A stretch of DNA of 64,000 nt, from NCBI GenBank assembly GCA_949752735.1, contig OX457037.1, positions 31,538,760-31,602,759 on the forward strand. Direction: 5' to 3'. Both the position numbers and the translations under genes were made by a program. Of the stretch, positions 54,948 to 64,000 are shown piece by piece (within the stretch, counting starts at the first letter, position 1; each line of letters starts with the position of its first letter). The DNA comes from Lumbricus terrestris (Eukaryota > Annelida > Clitellata > Crassiclitellata > Lumbricidae). Under the pieces are notes generated by a model. It worked only from the letters and a program-made list of their open reading frames with translations, was not told the origin of the DNA and searched no databases.

Positions 54948-56321
54948 TGTGACGATTCTACCCCCCTTGCGTGTAAGCGTCGGGTCTGGCACTACTAGCA
55001 GGGAACCCCATTCTTCCCCTCTCAGTCAGTCCCCAGTCTCCCGCCCGTTCATGTACACTTCATGTACCCGTCGAACGTCGTTGTAGTCCCAGAGATGGCC
55101 AACGGGGGTGCTAAGTCCCGTTGTTTGGATACCACCCCAAGTCCTACGGTCGGGTCCCCTTCTCCGTTTCTCTCCCTACTCCCTTCTCTAGACTCATCTC
55201 GGTCCATAAGGAAGTAACCGGCCTGGGAGGGGACCCAAGTCTATCCAGCTGGAAATAGTCCGGCCTAGGCTTATCTTTAAACCTAGCGCTCCGCCGACTA
55301 TCCTGGACAGCACCTGCCCTGGCTCCCTCTTCCTCTTCTTCTCTGCTCCGAGGTGCTGCTCGAGTGGGTAACGATCGTATTCCCTTCACGAGCAGGGTCC
55401 GTCTGTACCTCCATCTCATTCGTCACTGCAGGGGTGAGCCTGCCATCCTGGTTCAGGCCGGATTTCTACGTTCTCTTTTAAGGACAGTCTCTCACCAGCA
55501 AAGGACACTGCAGGGTGGAACTGTCGGGGTTCAGTTCGTCTCCCGTCTAGCTCCCTCGTCAATGCCGTCCACTGTTCTCGCACGTCGTCTTGCTCTGCGA
55601 ACACAACCTTCATCTGCTCCGAGACGTCTATGATTCTCGCCGACCGAGGCGGTGTCGTTTGTGCCTCCCTTCCCCCGCGGCGAAGTCGTTATTGCCTCTT
55701 GGCGGCGTCTCTTTGTGCCTCCCTATCCCCCGCGACGACGTCGTTATTGGCCGCGTCGTCGTTTCTTTCTGCCTCCCTACCCCCGCGGCGGTGTCGTTTG
55801 TGCCTCTCTCGTTCGCCCGCGGCGACGTCATTATGGCCGCGGCGGCGTTTCTTTCCGCCTCCCTATCCCCCGCGGCGGTATCGCTTTGTGCCTCTCTTAG
55901 TCTTAGTTAGGCGGCGGCGGCTTCTGTTTGAGGTCCGCCACGGGCGGTGCCTCCCCAGCCGGGTCGGGTATGTATATAAGGGAGCTCTTTGCCCTGTAGT
56001 CAGTCGACCAGAGGGCGAGTCAGCGAGGGGTCTGTCAGTCAGTCGTCAGAGTTAGTCGTAGAGTTGTGTGCAGTTGAAGACAGTCGTGCTGCCGGTTTCG
56101 TGTTACCAGTTACGTGAATAAACTGTGTCTTCACTTCATCGTCGTTGTGTTTCCTGGGTGAGGCGAATCGACCGGAAGAACTTCACTACCTTCGAAAGAC
56201 GACGAAGGCGGACTTGCGTTTCCCCCTGAAACGACACGCGCGACATATTTGTACTTGCACCCGCCCGATCGGTGGACGGCCATCCACGGACCGAAAGGGC
56301 AGCCGCTTTGCAGCCGGGGTG
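54948..56321 (+). mobile_element. Probable solo LTR, GC-rich
   Basis: It starts TGTGACGATTCTACC. It has a TATATAAG box at 55973-55980 and AATAAA at 56117-56122, about 140 bp apart, the compact promoter and poly(A) layout of an LTR R region. GC content is far above its surroundings. The pentamer acaag precedes 54948 and recurs at 56322, but the 3' end is not CA, so the right border is uncertain. No second copy lies in the window. An alternative is a CpG-rich gene promoter. Confidence 0.5.
55640..55915. repeat. GC-rich tandem repeat
   Basis: About five diverged units with gcctccctatcccccgcgg and cgacgtcgttattgg. It lies within the probable solo LTR. Confidence 0.75.
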
Positions 56322-56519
56322 ACAAGAGGCTTTTCTTTTCCCCCACAGTATTTCAAATTAAGCCGTGTCCATCAAAACAGCGGCCAATGACGGTCGTTAC
56401 TGATTACCGGTACTACAATTGTATTTGTAATCGTACATTTATATAGTACTATATACGGTAGCAGGGTAAGTTGTAACAATTGCGCAAGGGCAGAGGGTAC
56501 CTACAGGGGGGCGCGGACA

Positions 56520-56600
56520 TTTCCCCTGGACAAAAACCCCGGACAAAAACCCCACGGACAAAATCCCTGGACAATTCCCCCCAGGACAAAAATTCTGGTA
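56520..56600. repeat. ggacaaaa(ac)ccc repeat
   Basis: Five or six short copies of ggacaaaaacccc-like words. Confidence 0.7.
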
Positions 56601-56644
56601 GAACATATTGCGTGCAAAAACGGCGGCCCTAATTAACTCCTATA

Positions 56645-56925
56645 GGTAAGCAGGTTGGATTGATGAAAAGATTTCACGCTAAATATAGAAGCCGGATTGA
56701 TACAATTTTTTTTACTGAAATAGAAGCTGGATTGATGAAGATGTTCTGGCTTAAATTGGAGCTGAATTGATGAAAATATTTTTGCTTAAATTGGAGCTGG
56801 ATTGATGAAAATATTCTTGCTTAAATTGAAGCTCTATGATGAAAATATTCTTGCTTGAATTGGATCTGGATGGACAAAAATAATTGTTATTTAAATTGAA
56901 GTTGGATGATACGAAATTTTGCCTT
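56645..56925 (+). repeat. 36-bp repeat array, arm 1
   Basis: Six or seven diverged units resembling gaagctggattgatgaaaat followed by attcttgcttaaattg. Similar units lie in the opposite orientation at 59895-60185. Confidence 0.8.
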
Positions 56926-56994
56926 ATAAAAGGCTAATTAAGCCTCCTAAAAAGGGCCAATCGGGTCTTTTACATGCAAAACTAAAATATTTCC

Positions 56995-57190
56995 ACGATT
57001 TTCGACCGTATGACTAAAAAAACGGTCGTCAAAAATAGTCAGAAATTTTGGAGGGTGACTAAAACGGGTCGTCGGAAATTTTGGCGGATCAAAATGGAAA
57101 ATTTGCTCCTGAGGTTTCAGCCCTCCAAAATCTGAAACCCTGGCGCCGCTACTGCTTCCGACAGTGTGAACCAGCTTAGAAACCTTCATT
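56995..57190. repeat. MITE-like fragment
   Basis: Contains gactaaaaaaacggtcgtc and gactaaaacgggtcgtcgg, variants of the T-run hairpin seen in the MITEs at 3757, 26082 and 54343. Confidence 0.45.
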
Positions 57191-58225
57191 GATTAATGTT
57201 TAACCCATTTAGTCATTGTGACATTGTCTCAACTTAATTACATAATTAATTAAGAATTCTATGGTTCACCAATATCCGCTTCGTGTTGCCTAAGCTATCA
57301 CCGCGCACGGGAATGTTTAGACAGTAGACCAGCTACAACGGATGCTGTAAACATTAGTATAATATTATAGTGACGCTATAAAAAGTTCTTATGATAACTA
57401 TTTTTATCATTAACTAGAAGAGGTCGTTGCTGCAAAGAAAGACGATTTCGTATTGATTAAACGATGACGTAGGCCTAATCGGTTACCATAGACAACGTCT
57501 GTTCTCGTCAATCAATACAACAGTCGAATGACGCTCTCTGTTCTCTCGGAATACTTAAAACAAGCCAACTTCATCATCAAGGCCGATTTGTTCTGCAGTT
57601 TCAACGCAGCAAGATGAAACGCTGTCTATAAACATAATTAATTCTTGTCGTAGTTCTGACCAGATAATGCCACGAGTACCAGTAAGTGCCAGTTCGTCTC
57701 CATTATAGAGATTCGGACGACGTGAGGGGCCTGGCAGCCATAAGACGTCGTCAAATACTGGAAACTACGGCTCCCAAGTAGTCATTACATTATGCTTTAT
57801 AAATAACATTATTATTAATTCTAAGGTTTACCAATATCCGCTACGTGTTGCTTAATCATGCTTGCAATTTTTCACAAGGCTCTTCCACAAGAGAAGAGAT
57901 TGCTATGTCCGTGAGTGGTAGGGGACGTTCTTGGTGCTCAGCACGCGGGAAGCAGCACAGCACGAAATGCGTAGATATAATAAACTACAAAAATTTGCTC
58001 GCGATCGCACTCCGCCTGAAATTGTCCAATTCCGCACCAGGCTCGAGCTGGCCTTTTTCATCTAGGCTATAAAACAAGCTGTTATACACTCAGCATTATG
58101 AAAATTCTCTTCTTTCTTACAATTCGTTCACTTCCTGTCTTTGATAGCAGAACAATATATTTAACAGGTCAATTAAGTCAATCGCTGATAATCAATCCGC
58201 AGGTTTGGGTTCAATTCCCATTTAT
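57191..58225. other. No gene recognised
   Basis: No supportable exon. The word tctatggttcaccaatatcc near 57258 recurs, slightly changed, near 57820. Confidence 0.4.
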
Positions 58226-58441
58226 GTATGTGCACTTGTTATAGCGCCACTTCAAGCTCTCACTACTCAGAGGCGCTCCCGACTGCAGAGCGGACACTGC
58301 ATCGGAGTTTCACGCCGAAGCGCTGAGCAATTGCGAGTGAAGGACTTGCCCAAGGTCCCTACGCGGCGACTTGAGGTGGATTCGAACTTCGAACCTTCCG
58401 GCTTCAAGGCAGCGACGCCACCACTACACCACCGCGCCCCA
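58226..58441 (-). mobile_element. Full-length tRNA-derived SINE
   Basis: On minus the head is ggggcgcggtggtgtagtgg, followed by a diverged box B (AGTTCGAATCC), the standard body, and a tail with gagtagtgagagcttgaag and tggcgctataac. Confidence 0.9.
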
Positions 58442-58783
58442 CATTTATGGCAGAGATTTGTCGAGATTTCCCGTCCAATTTCGCCAGCTGTGAAACACCG
58501 AGCTGAGCCGTGCAGCTGCGTCTATACGTAGACCGGATACAAGTTTCGATTTTCAAAAAGACTATAGAAATCACTGTAGGAAGAAATTATTGTAATTTGC
58601 TAACAGGCTCAATACAGAACTTCCGGAACGATTTCTGAAAACCAGTGGCATGGCTGGGTTCTGAAGGCATATGAAACGGGTCGATCAGTACTGTAATAGG
58701 CTACATGTGAACATAGGCTACCGCGGAAAAAAATTCTGGAGCGACTTAACTCTCATTCCTGGCGAAACTTCCCACTCTGCGAG

Positions 58784-58962
58784 CAGGGCTTAAAGTGTGG
58801 CTGGACGGTCATGGACGGCGTCCATGCACTTATTTTAAAATATACACACCGTCCTGTCACTATTATTGGTCTGCACAGCCTGAAAAGGTAAGAGCGTCCA
58901 GGCACTTCTTTTGGAAAGGCAAGGGGAGTCCAGGGACTTATTTCCCCACACTTTGAGCACTG
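58784..58962. mobile_element. 179-bp hAT-like MITE
   Basis: The ends CAGGGCTTAAAGTGTGG and CCACACTTTGAGCACTG are inverted. Perfect 8-bp duplications TCTGCGAG lie at 58776-58783 and 58963-58970. Confidence 0.92.
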
Positions 58963-59111
58963 TCTGCGAGACGTCTAGCCTAGAGTGAACGCTGACTGAG
59001 TGCTGACTTTGATCCAGTGGCGTAGCTAGCTTTTCGTGTATAACATCCCTTATGTTCTTATCAAACTCGTCACCTGATACAACCTTTACTCATATCTTTA
59101 CAGCTACAACA

Positions 59112-59640
59112 TTGCTTACCTCAAAGAAAGCACATGTCAGAAAAGTCAAAACCATCGGTCATGCTCCTTGTTTGTCGTTTCTTAGGTGTATTGCAAGTAA
59201 CCGTCTGGTCTCTATCAGCTTTTCTAGCCACGTATGCAAGTTTACGTCTGCATGATGCATGAACTTTCTGCTCGCTTTCAGGATGTAGTTGTAAATATTG
59301 AAGTATACCAGAGTGGGCAACAATGCGGCAGTCCTCTATCTGTGTATCCCGCCCTCGCGATAAAATACCTGCATTCTCTGTACTGTCCTTCTTACAAAAT
59401 TTGATGAACAACTATACATTATTTAATTATGTATAGTTGTTCATCGAGATCTGGGGCTATTTTTGTATCAGGGTAGACACTCTCATTGTCCATCTCCACA
59501 ACTTCTTCCTGGAATCCAACACCAGAAAACTCGTCAGTCAACATGTCACTATTACTCACCAAAGATGTAGAATTATTCTTCAGGTGATCAACAAAATTAA
59601 TCAATTTCAAATCAATTGATAGATAGAGCACCAACAGAAA
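59112..59640 (-). pseudogene. Cys-rich protein fragment of unnamed family
   Basis: Two minus ORFs, 59634-59419 and 59411-59121, are separated by a perfect hairpin. The second contains QKVHASCRRKLAYVARK and ends FDFSDMCFL. From memory, this arrangement (VHxxCRR, then FDFxxxCxxCGK) recurs in uncharacterised metazoan proteins. Here CFL is followed by TGA and then GGT AAG, so a TGA stands where the second Cys would be. A donor-like gag|gtaagc overlaps this point. It could be a decayed gene or a mobile-element protein; function is unknown. Confidence 0.4.
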
Positions 59641-59894
59641 ATTCCTAAAATAAATTCAAAGGATCATGTCAGAATAATATTGTTATCCACATTTAAGGCA
59701 GAATATAAAATACCCCCAAACAGATAAACGTATGTGGGTACAGATCGATGATATTATTTTAATAATGTAAACCTAAAGAAAATCATAGGACAGAAGAGAA
59801 TATTCATTTATTGTGAAAAAATGCATTGCGAAAATGCATTGCGAAAAATGGGTAATCTATCGTTTTAGCGAAATAAATTATAAAAATTTTTGGC

Positions 59895-60185
59895 CTGGCG
59901 CAGCATCATTATTTTTCAACAACCCAGCTTCTACTTGGCATAAATTATTCTCATCAATCAGGCTTCCATTTAGGCAAAGATTTCATTTAATCAATCCAGT
60001 TTCTATTTTAACAGTAACTGTTTTATCAATCCCATTTTTATTTAAATAACTATATTCATCAATCCAGCTCCAATTTCAGCTATAATGTTTTCACAAATCC
60101 CACTTTTATCGAATCAAAAATTATCTTCATCAATCCGACTTCTATTTAGCAAGTATTCTTTTCGTCAATCCAACTTGTATGGCAT
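59895..60185 (-). repeat. 36-bp repeat array, arm 2 (inverted)
   Basis: Seven or so diverged units like atcatcaatccagcttct and attttnnnnaaattattttc, the reverse of the units at 56645-56925. Confidence 0.8.
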
Positions 60186-61100
60186 GTATGCCATCAACGC
60201 TAAATCCCATGCAATGGCGAATAATTTATTCTGCTAAAACGATAGTTTACCCAAAAATGCAATACTTTAGTCCCAAACACCAATTTCAGAAGTAGGCTAA
60301 AGTAGCTAGGGTTACCATAAGTGCTCAGATGAAAAAGAGGACACAAATGTTCATCCGGTTATAATCTGGCAGCCGGTGTCACAAAATAGAGTATCCCCCG
60401 TATTAATTGTATCCCCCAAATTAAAAAAAGTCGAAAAAACCGCGTCCACGTGTATCTTTTTGGGCAAATTAATTTTCATCAGCTTTGTTTTGAACAATGA
60501 CACTAACAGGTCTGTTTATTCCTACTAGATCATTTGTTTTGCCCTGTTTTTAGAGCGCTTAAAACATTTAAAACACTTAAGAACACTCAGAATCACTAAA
60601 TAAATTCGAGTTGCCTTTATCTGAGCATTGCTTGCTTAGGACACTTAAAACAATAATATTAGTCACTTAAAATTTTGATTACAGCATAAATTTTTTTATT
60701 ATGCGCATTTTTCAAAAAAGGGGAGGGAATGGTTTATCCCCCCGGATTGTGACGTGTCTATCTAGATTGCTATTGGACATTGGCATTAGGCCACGCCCAT
60801 AGCCACCCGTCCTATGCGAAGTGGACACGAACAGTTAAGTAGGCATTCGGTATTCAGACGCTCAGAGAATAGGCCAACGTTACAATGCTAGATCTTATAG
60901 CTTACACGTTTCTTGTACCTTAGCTTGTCTTATAGTTTACTAATAAACGTAGCAGTAACAGTACATTACGCGTCTGCTACACTTACGTTACATGATGTCA
61001 GAGACTGAACCTACGCGCTCGAGTAGATAAGCTAAGATAAAATAAAGATATGGCGATAAGCGAAGTTTAAAATCCTGTTTCGAAAAGAGCAAGAAACCGA

Positions 61101-61571
61101 ATGGCCATCTTAGTTCTGCGCAGGTTTAGAGGATGGACATCCCAACTGCCGAAGGAGGAGACTGCGGCCAGCAGCCAAGCCAGTCGCTGTAAGTGCTGTG
61201 GCCAGTCAACGATCTACCGGATAACCAGCTTAGCTCGGCGCAGTTTTAGAGGATGGACATCCCAAATGCCGAATGAGGAGACTGCGGCCAGCAGCCAAGC
61301 CAGTCGCTGTAAGTGCTGTGGCCAGTCAACGATCTACCGGATAACCAGCTCAGTCGACGCCAAGAGATACGCCCAGCAGCGGTATTGTACTCTTCGTGTT
61401 GTCGACCGACCGGTACGGGAAATCAACGCTCTATATCTTAGCCAGCAGCGGCCTACTCCAGCTCAGTCGACGCCAAGAGATACGCCCAGCAGCGGTATTG
61501 TACTCTTCGTGTTGTCGACCGATCGGAACTGCAGACGTAGGCCTACGGAAAAAATCAACGTTCTAACTTAG
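61101..61571 (+). CDS. Hypothetical ORF inside the LTR element (156 aa)
   Basis: It contains a 40-residue tandem duplication (RGWTSQ, then EETAASSQASRCKCCGQST twice), from a 120-bp DNA duplication at 61118-61357. CKCCGQ is not a CCHC knuckle and no retroelement protein is recognisable. The ORF may only reflect the repeat having a length divisible by 3. Weak support. Confidence 0.25.
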   Translation: MAILVLRRFRGWTSQLPKEETAASSQASRCKCCGQSTIYRITSLARRSFRGWTSQMPNEETAASSQASRCKCCGQSTIYRITSSVDAKRYAQQRYCTLRVVDRPVREINALYLSQQRPTPAQSTPRDTPSSGIVLFVLSTDRNCRRRPTEKINVLT

Positions 61572-61679
61572 CCAGCAGTGGCCACTCCTTTCACGATCAG
61601 ATCTTCGCAGCGTATCGAATCCTGGAATTCGAGGAATCCCAGAAACTTTGAGGTAGGCCTTATGTGCAAGTAGATGCCT

Positions 61680-62150
61680 TAAGAAGAGAGACAATTATCA
61701 CCAGCGAAAGGCTGATGATAGATTATTTGTATCCAGCGGAAGGCTGATGATAGATTATTTGTATCCAGCGGAAGGCTGATGATAGATTATTATAGTATCC
61801 AGCGAAGGCTGTAGAGAGATTATTGTAGGATGTAAACCTACGGAGATTATTGCTAACCAGCTTAAGGCTGAAGACATATTATTATAGACTTATAGTATCC
61901 AGCGAAAGGCTGATGAGATTATTGTACATGTAGGGTGTAAACCTACTGATGGCTGGATGCCAGTTAAGATGATTGTACAATGTACATGTATAGGGTGTAA
62001 ACCTATATAGAAGGCTGGACGCCACAAGATTACTGTGAGAATGTATAGGGTGTAAACCTATATAGATGGCAGGACGCCACAAGATTATTGTGAGAAGGTA
62101 TAGGGTGCAAGCCTATATAAAAGGCTAAATGCCTAGTAAGATATTATGTA
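61680..62150. repeat. Degenerate internal repeats of the LTR element
   Basis: Repeated words gctgatgatagattattt, gtatccagcg and gggtgtaaacctatatag, spaced roughly 33-60 bp apart. Confidence 0.75.
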
Positions 62151-64000
62151 GGGTATATACCTACGGACAGTTACTGTAAGCCAGTAGAAGCTTGTATAGT
62201 CACAAGCCAGTAAAATTGCTGTAATAAAGTGGACTGCTTGTTGACGAGTAGGCCTAGAGGTTGCTGTTAACCAGCTACAGAATTGTGAGCCTATCCACAG
62301 CACCATAGCAGTTAAGACTACGTGGAATTCGTAAGGCAGTAAAGTTGCTCTGAACGTGTGGATTGCTGTACGGCAGTACAACAGAGGCGCGCCACCACAG
62401 TGGCGAGCGCCATGACATTTACGTCTTGGAAAACGACGTCCATATTTCAAACCAGAAAATGTGTCTTCTCTTGTGTCTTCGCATCCAGTTACCACCGAGA
62501 CGTTAAGTTATCCTGAATGGTTCCCTGCTGACCAGCAGCCGGCCCTCAGCACAGACAGGGCCTGAGACCTGGTTTCAATTAACGACCAGACTCCCCCTCC
62601 TGCCAATCCCTCTCGAGTCCACCTCGACATAAAGACAGAGACACCTGATAACCGGCAGCCATCAGATGCACGATTCTGAGAAAGCCATATACTGCGACTG
62701 ACCACCCTCATCTCCTCCCCACCACCGTCGCGCCGACACCTATGCATCGCTACCCCTGGCCTGCCGATACCCAAGAGATAAAGTCATCGGTCTACAAAGA
62801 ACGCTCTGTTTGGAGATTCTGTAAGTCGACGGTCAAAGCTTTGAACGGGCGAAGTTCACTGGGTTCACCGACCAGCGCATGAGAAAGTCATTAACTCCAC
62901 GAAGGATGCGACTGTCCCTCGCCGCTTACCCCACCACCGTCGGGCCGACCCCATGCAGCGCTACGCTTGGTTAGCCGAGGCCATGAACTCCTATATTCAT
63001 CCAGGTATCCTTGCCGAGGCCCAGGAGATAAAGTTATCTGGTTTCACAAGACGCTGACCAGACCGTTGAGCCATTGAGTCGACAGCTGCACCCATTGAAG
63101 TCGACAACCGAAACACCCTCCTCCGCCGTCACTCGTGAACACCGCCCGTCACGTTTCACTCCAACAGCTGTACGGCCGTTAAACTCAGTCATCCACACAT
63201 CACCGTTCACCGACCGACCGTTGGGCTCCCACCGTCTATTCATTCTACGCTCCGGTCGTTTGACCGCCAACCGAAATCACCCTCCTCCAGCACCTTCGCT
63301 GCCAGTCATTAAAACTATCTGTTCATCATCTGTTCATCTCTCATCACCCTCCTATGGCGAAAAGCAAGGAAGTCTTTTCGAGAGACTTTGACTAGAATCT
63401 TCAACGGACTTTGTAGATTAAATAAAAAACATGGAGTAGGCATAGGTTTTATTGACGTTTAAAGAAGGAGGATGTGATTATAGTATTAGGCTAGTAGGTT
63501 TAGAGTGACAGTGGGGATCATTATAAAAATAGTTTGGAATAACTTTATCTAAGAAAACGGGGATGTGGCGGGTTCACCTAAATCGCTATTAGTTTATTAA
63601 CTTTATAAAATAAGGAAAGGGGGATGTGACGTGTCTATCTAGATTGCTATTGGACATTGGCATTAGGCCACGCCCATAGCCACCCGTCCTATGCGAAGTG
63701 GACACGAACAGTTAAGTAGGCATTCGGTATTCAGACGCTCAGAGAATAGGCCAACGTTACAATGCTAGATCTTATAGCTTACACGTTTCTTGTACCTTAG
63801 CTTGTCTTATAGTTTAGTAATAAACGTAGCAGTAACAGTACATTACGCGTCTGCTACACATTACGTTACACGGATAGCATAGATCGACCAGCTAATCGGG
63901 GGATAGATTAATTCATCCCCCCGGATAGCTTTCAGAGGGGATACTCCGTTTCGTGTCACCGGCTCCTATATATATCCTCCATGTGCAGTAGGCCTAGGAA

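Larger units (their letters stand above)
60748..63870 (+). mobile_element. Non-autonomous LTR retrotransposon, 3.1 kb, intact ends
   Basis: LTRs of 245 and 246 bp (60748-60992 and 63625-63870) start TGTGACGTGTCTATC and end TTACGTTACA, with only a base or two differing. Perfect 5-bp target duplications CGGAT lie at 60743-60747 and 63871-63875. A purine tract (aaggaaaggggga) precedes the 3' LTR. A PBS-like tgatgtcagagactg follows the 5' LTR. The LTR carries AATAAA at 60942-60947. The 2.6-kb interior has no gag or pol; it has internal duplications and one 156-codon ORF. Confidence 0.92.
60371..63963. mobile_element. Older inverted-repeat element, split by an LTR element
   Basis: The left end AGCCGGTGTCACAAAATAGA and the right end ggatactccgtttcgtgtca-ccggct form inverted ends of about 28 bp. 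Near both ends are ggggata and ccccccggat words. Removing the LTR insertion (60748-63870 plus one target copy) leaves roughly 470 bp. A related end lies near 517. Confidence 0.65.

Noticed and set aside
55144..56055. Overlapping ORFs in the GC-rich block
   Set aside because: High GC removes stops in several frames at once. Repeats and LTR-like signals explain the block better.

Overview
The window is animal nuclear DNA. Two multi-exon genes with GT-AG introns can be read on the minus strand, and they sit among tRNA-derived SINEs, LINE 3' ends, hAT-like MITEs, a P-element-like transposon, two non-autonomous LTR elements, microsatellites and minisatellites. There are no operons, Shine-Dalgarno sites or compact ORFs. 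The repeat mix and a photoreceptor-type tetraspanin next to RUNDC1 suggest a repeat-rich, probably marine, invertebrate. I cannot name the phylum from sequence alone.

Layout. 0.8-2.5 kb holds two minisatellites; the second is built partly from a SINE. 3.34-7.57 kb is a decayed P-element-like (THAP9-like) DNA transposon with about 37-bp inverted ends. 7.85-10.94 kb is a 22-bp minisatellite whose three minus frames all stay open, which gives three spurious ORFs of about 1,000 codons. 11.4-16.3 kb is a non-autonomous LTR element with two apparently identical 1,707-bp LTRs. 16.3-23.1 kb is AT-rich and gene-poor, with microsatellites and a MITE carrying 9-bp target duplications.

23.76-27.05 kb (minus strand) is a complete three-exon peripherin-2/ROM-1-like tetraspanin of 349 aa. 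31.87-49.97 kb (minus strand) is a complete RUNDC1 orthologue: 18 coding exons and 609 aa, with all intron phases consistent and the highly conserved C-terminal NIKDAF. Its introns hold MITEs, a SINE, LINE tails and several short tandem arrays that abut splice sites. The most striking is an eight-unit array that repeats the last 50 nt of exon 3 together with its splice donor.

50-64 kb is mobile-element territory: a fold-back element, two hAT-like MITEs, a GC-rich probable solo LTR, a pair of facing 36-bp repeat arrays, and a 3.1-kb non-autonomous LTR element with perfect 5-bp target duplications nested in an older inverted-repeat element.

The two genes have no obvious functional link. Peripherin-like proteins shape membrane rims. 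RUNDC1 is a coiled-coil plus RUN-domain protein implicated in vertebrates in p53 and autophagy control. Exon calls rest on conserved family motifs plus matching splice phases. Mobile-element calls rest on terminal repeats and target-site duplications read by eye. No database search was run.
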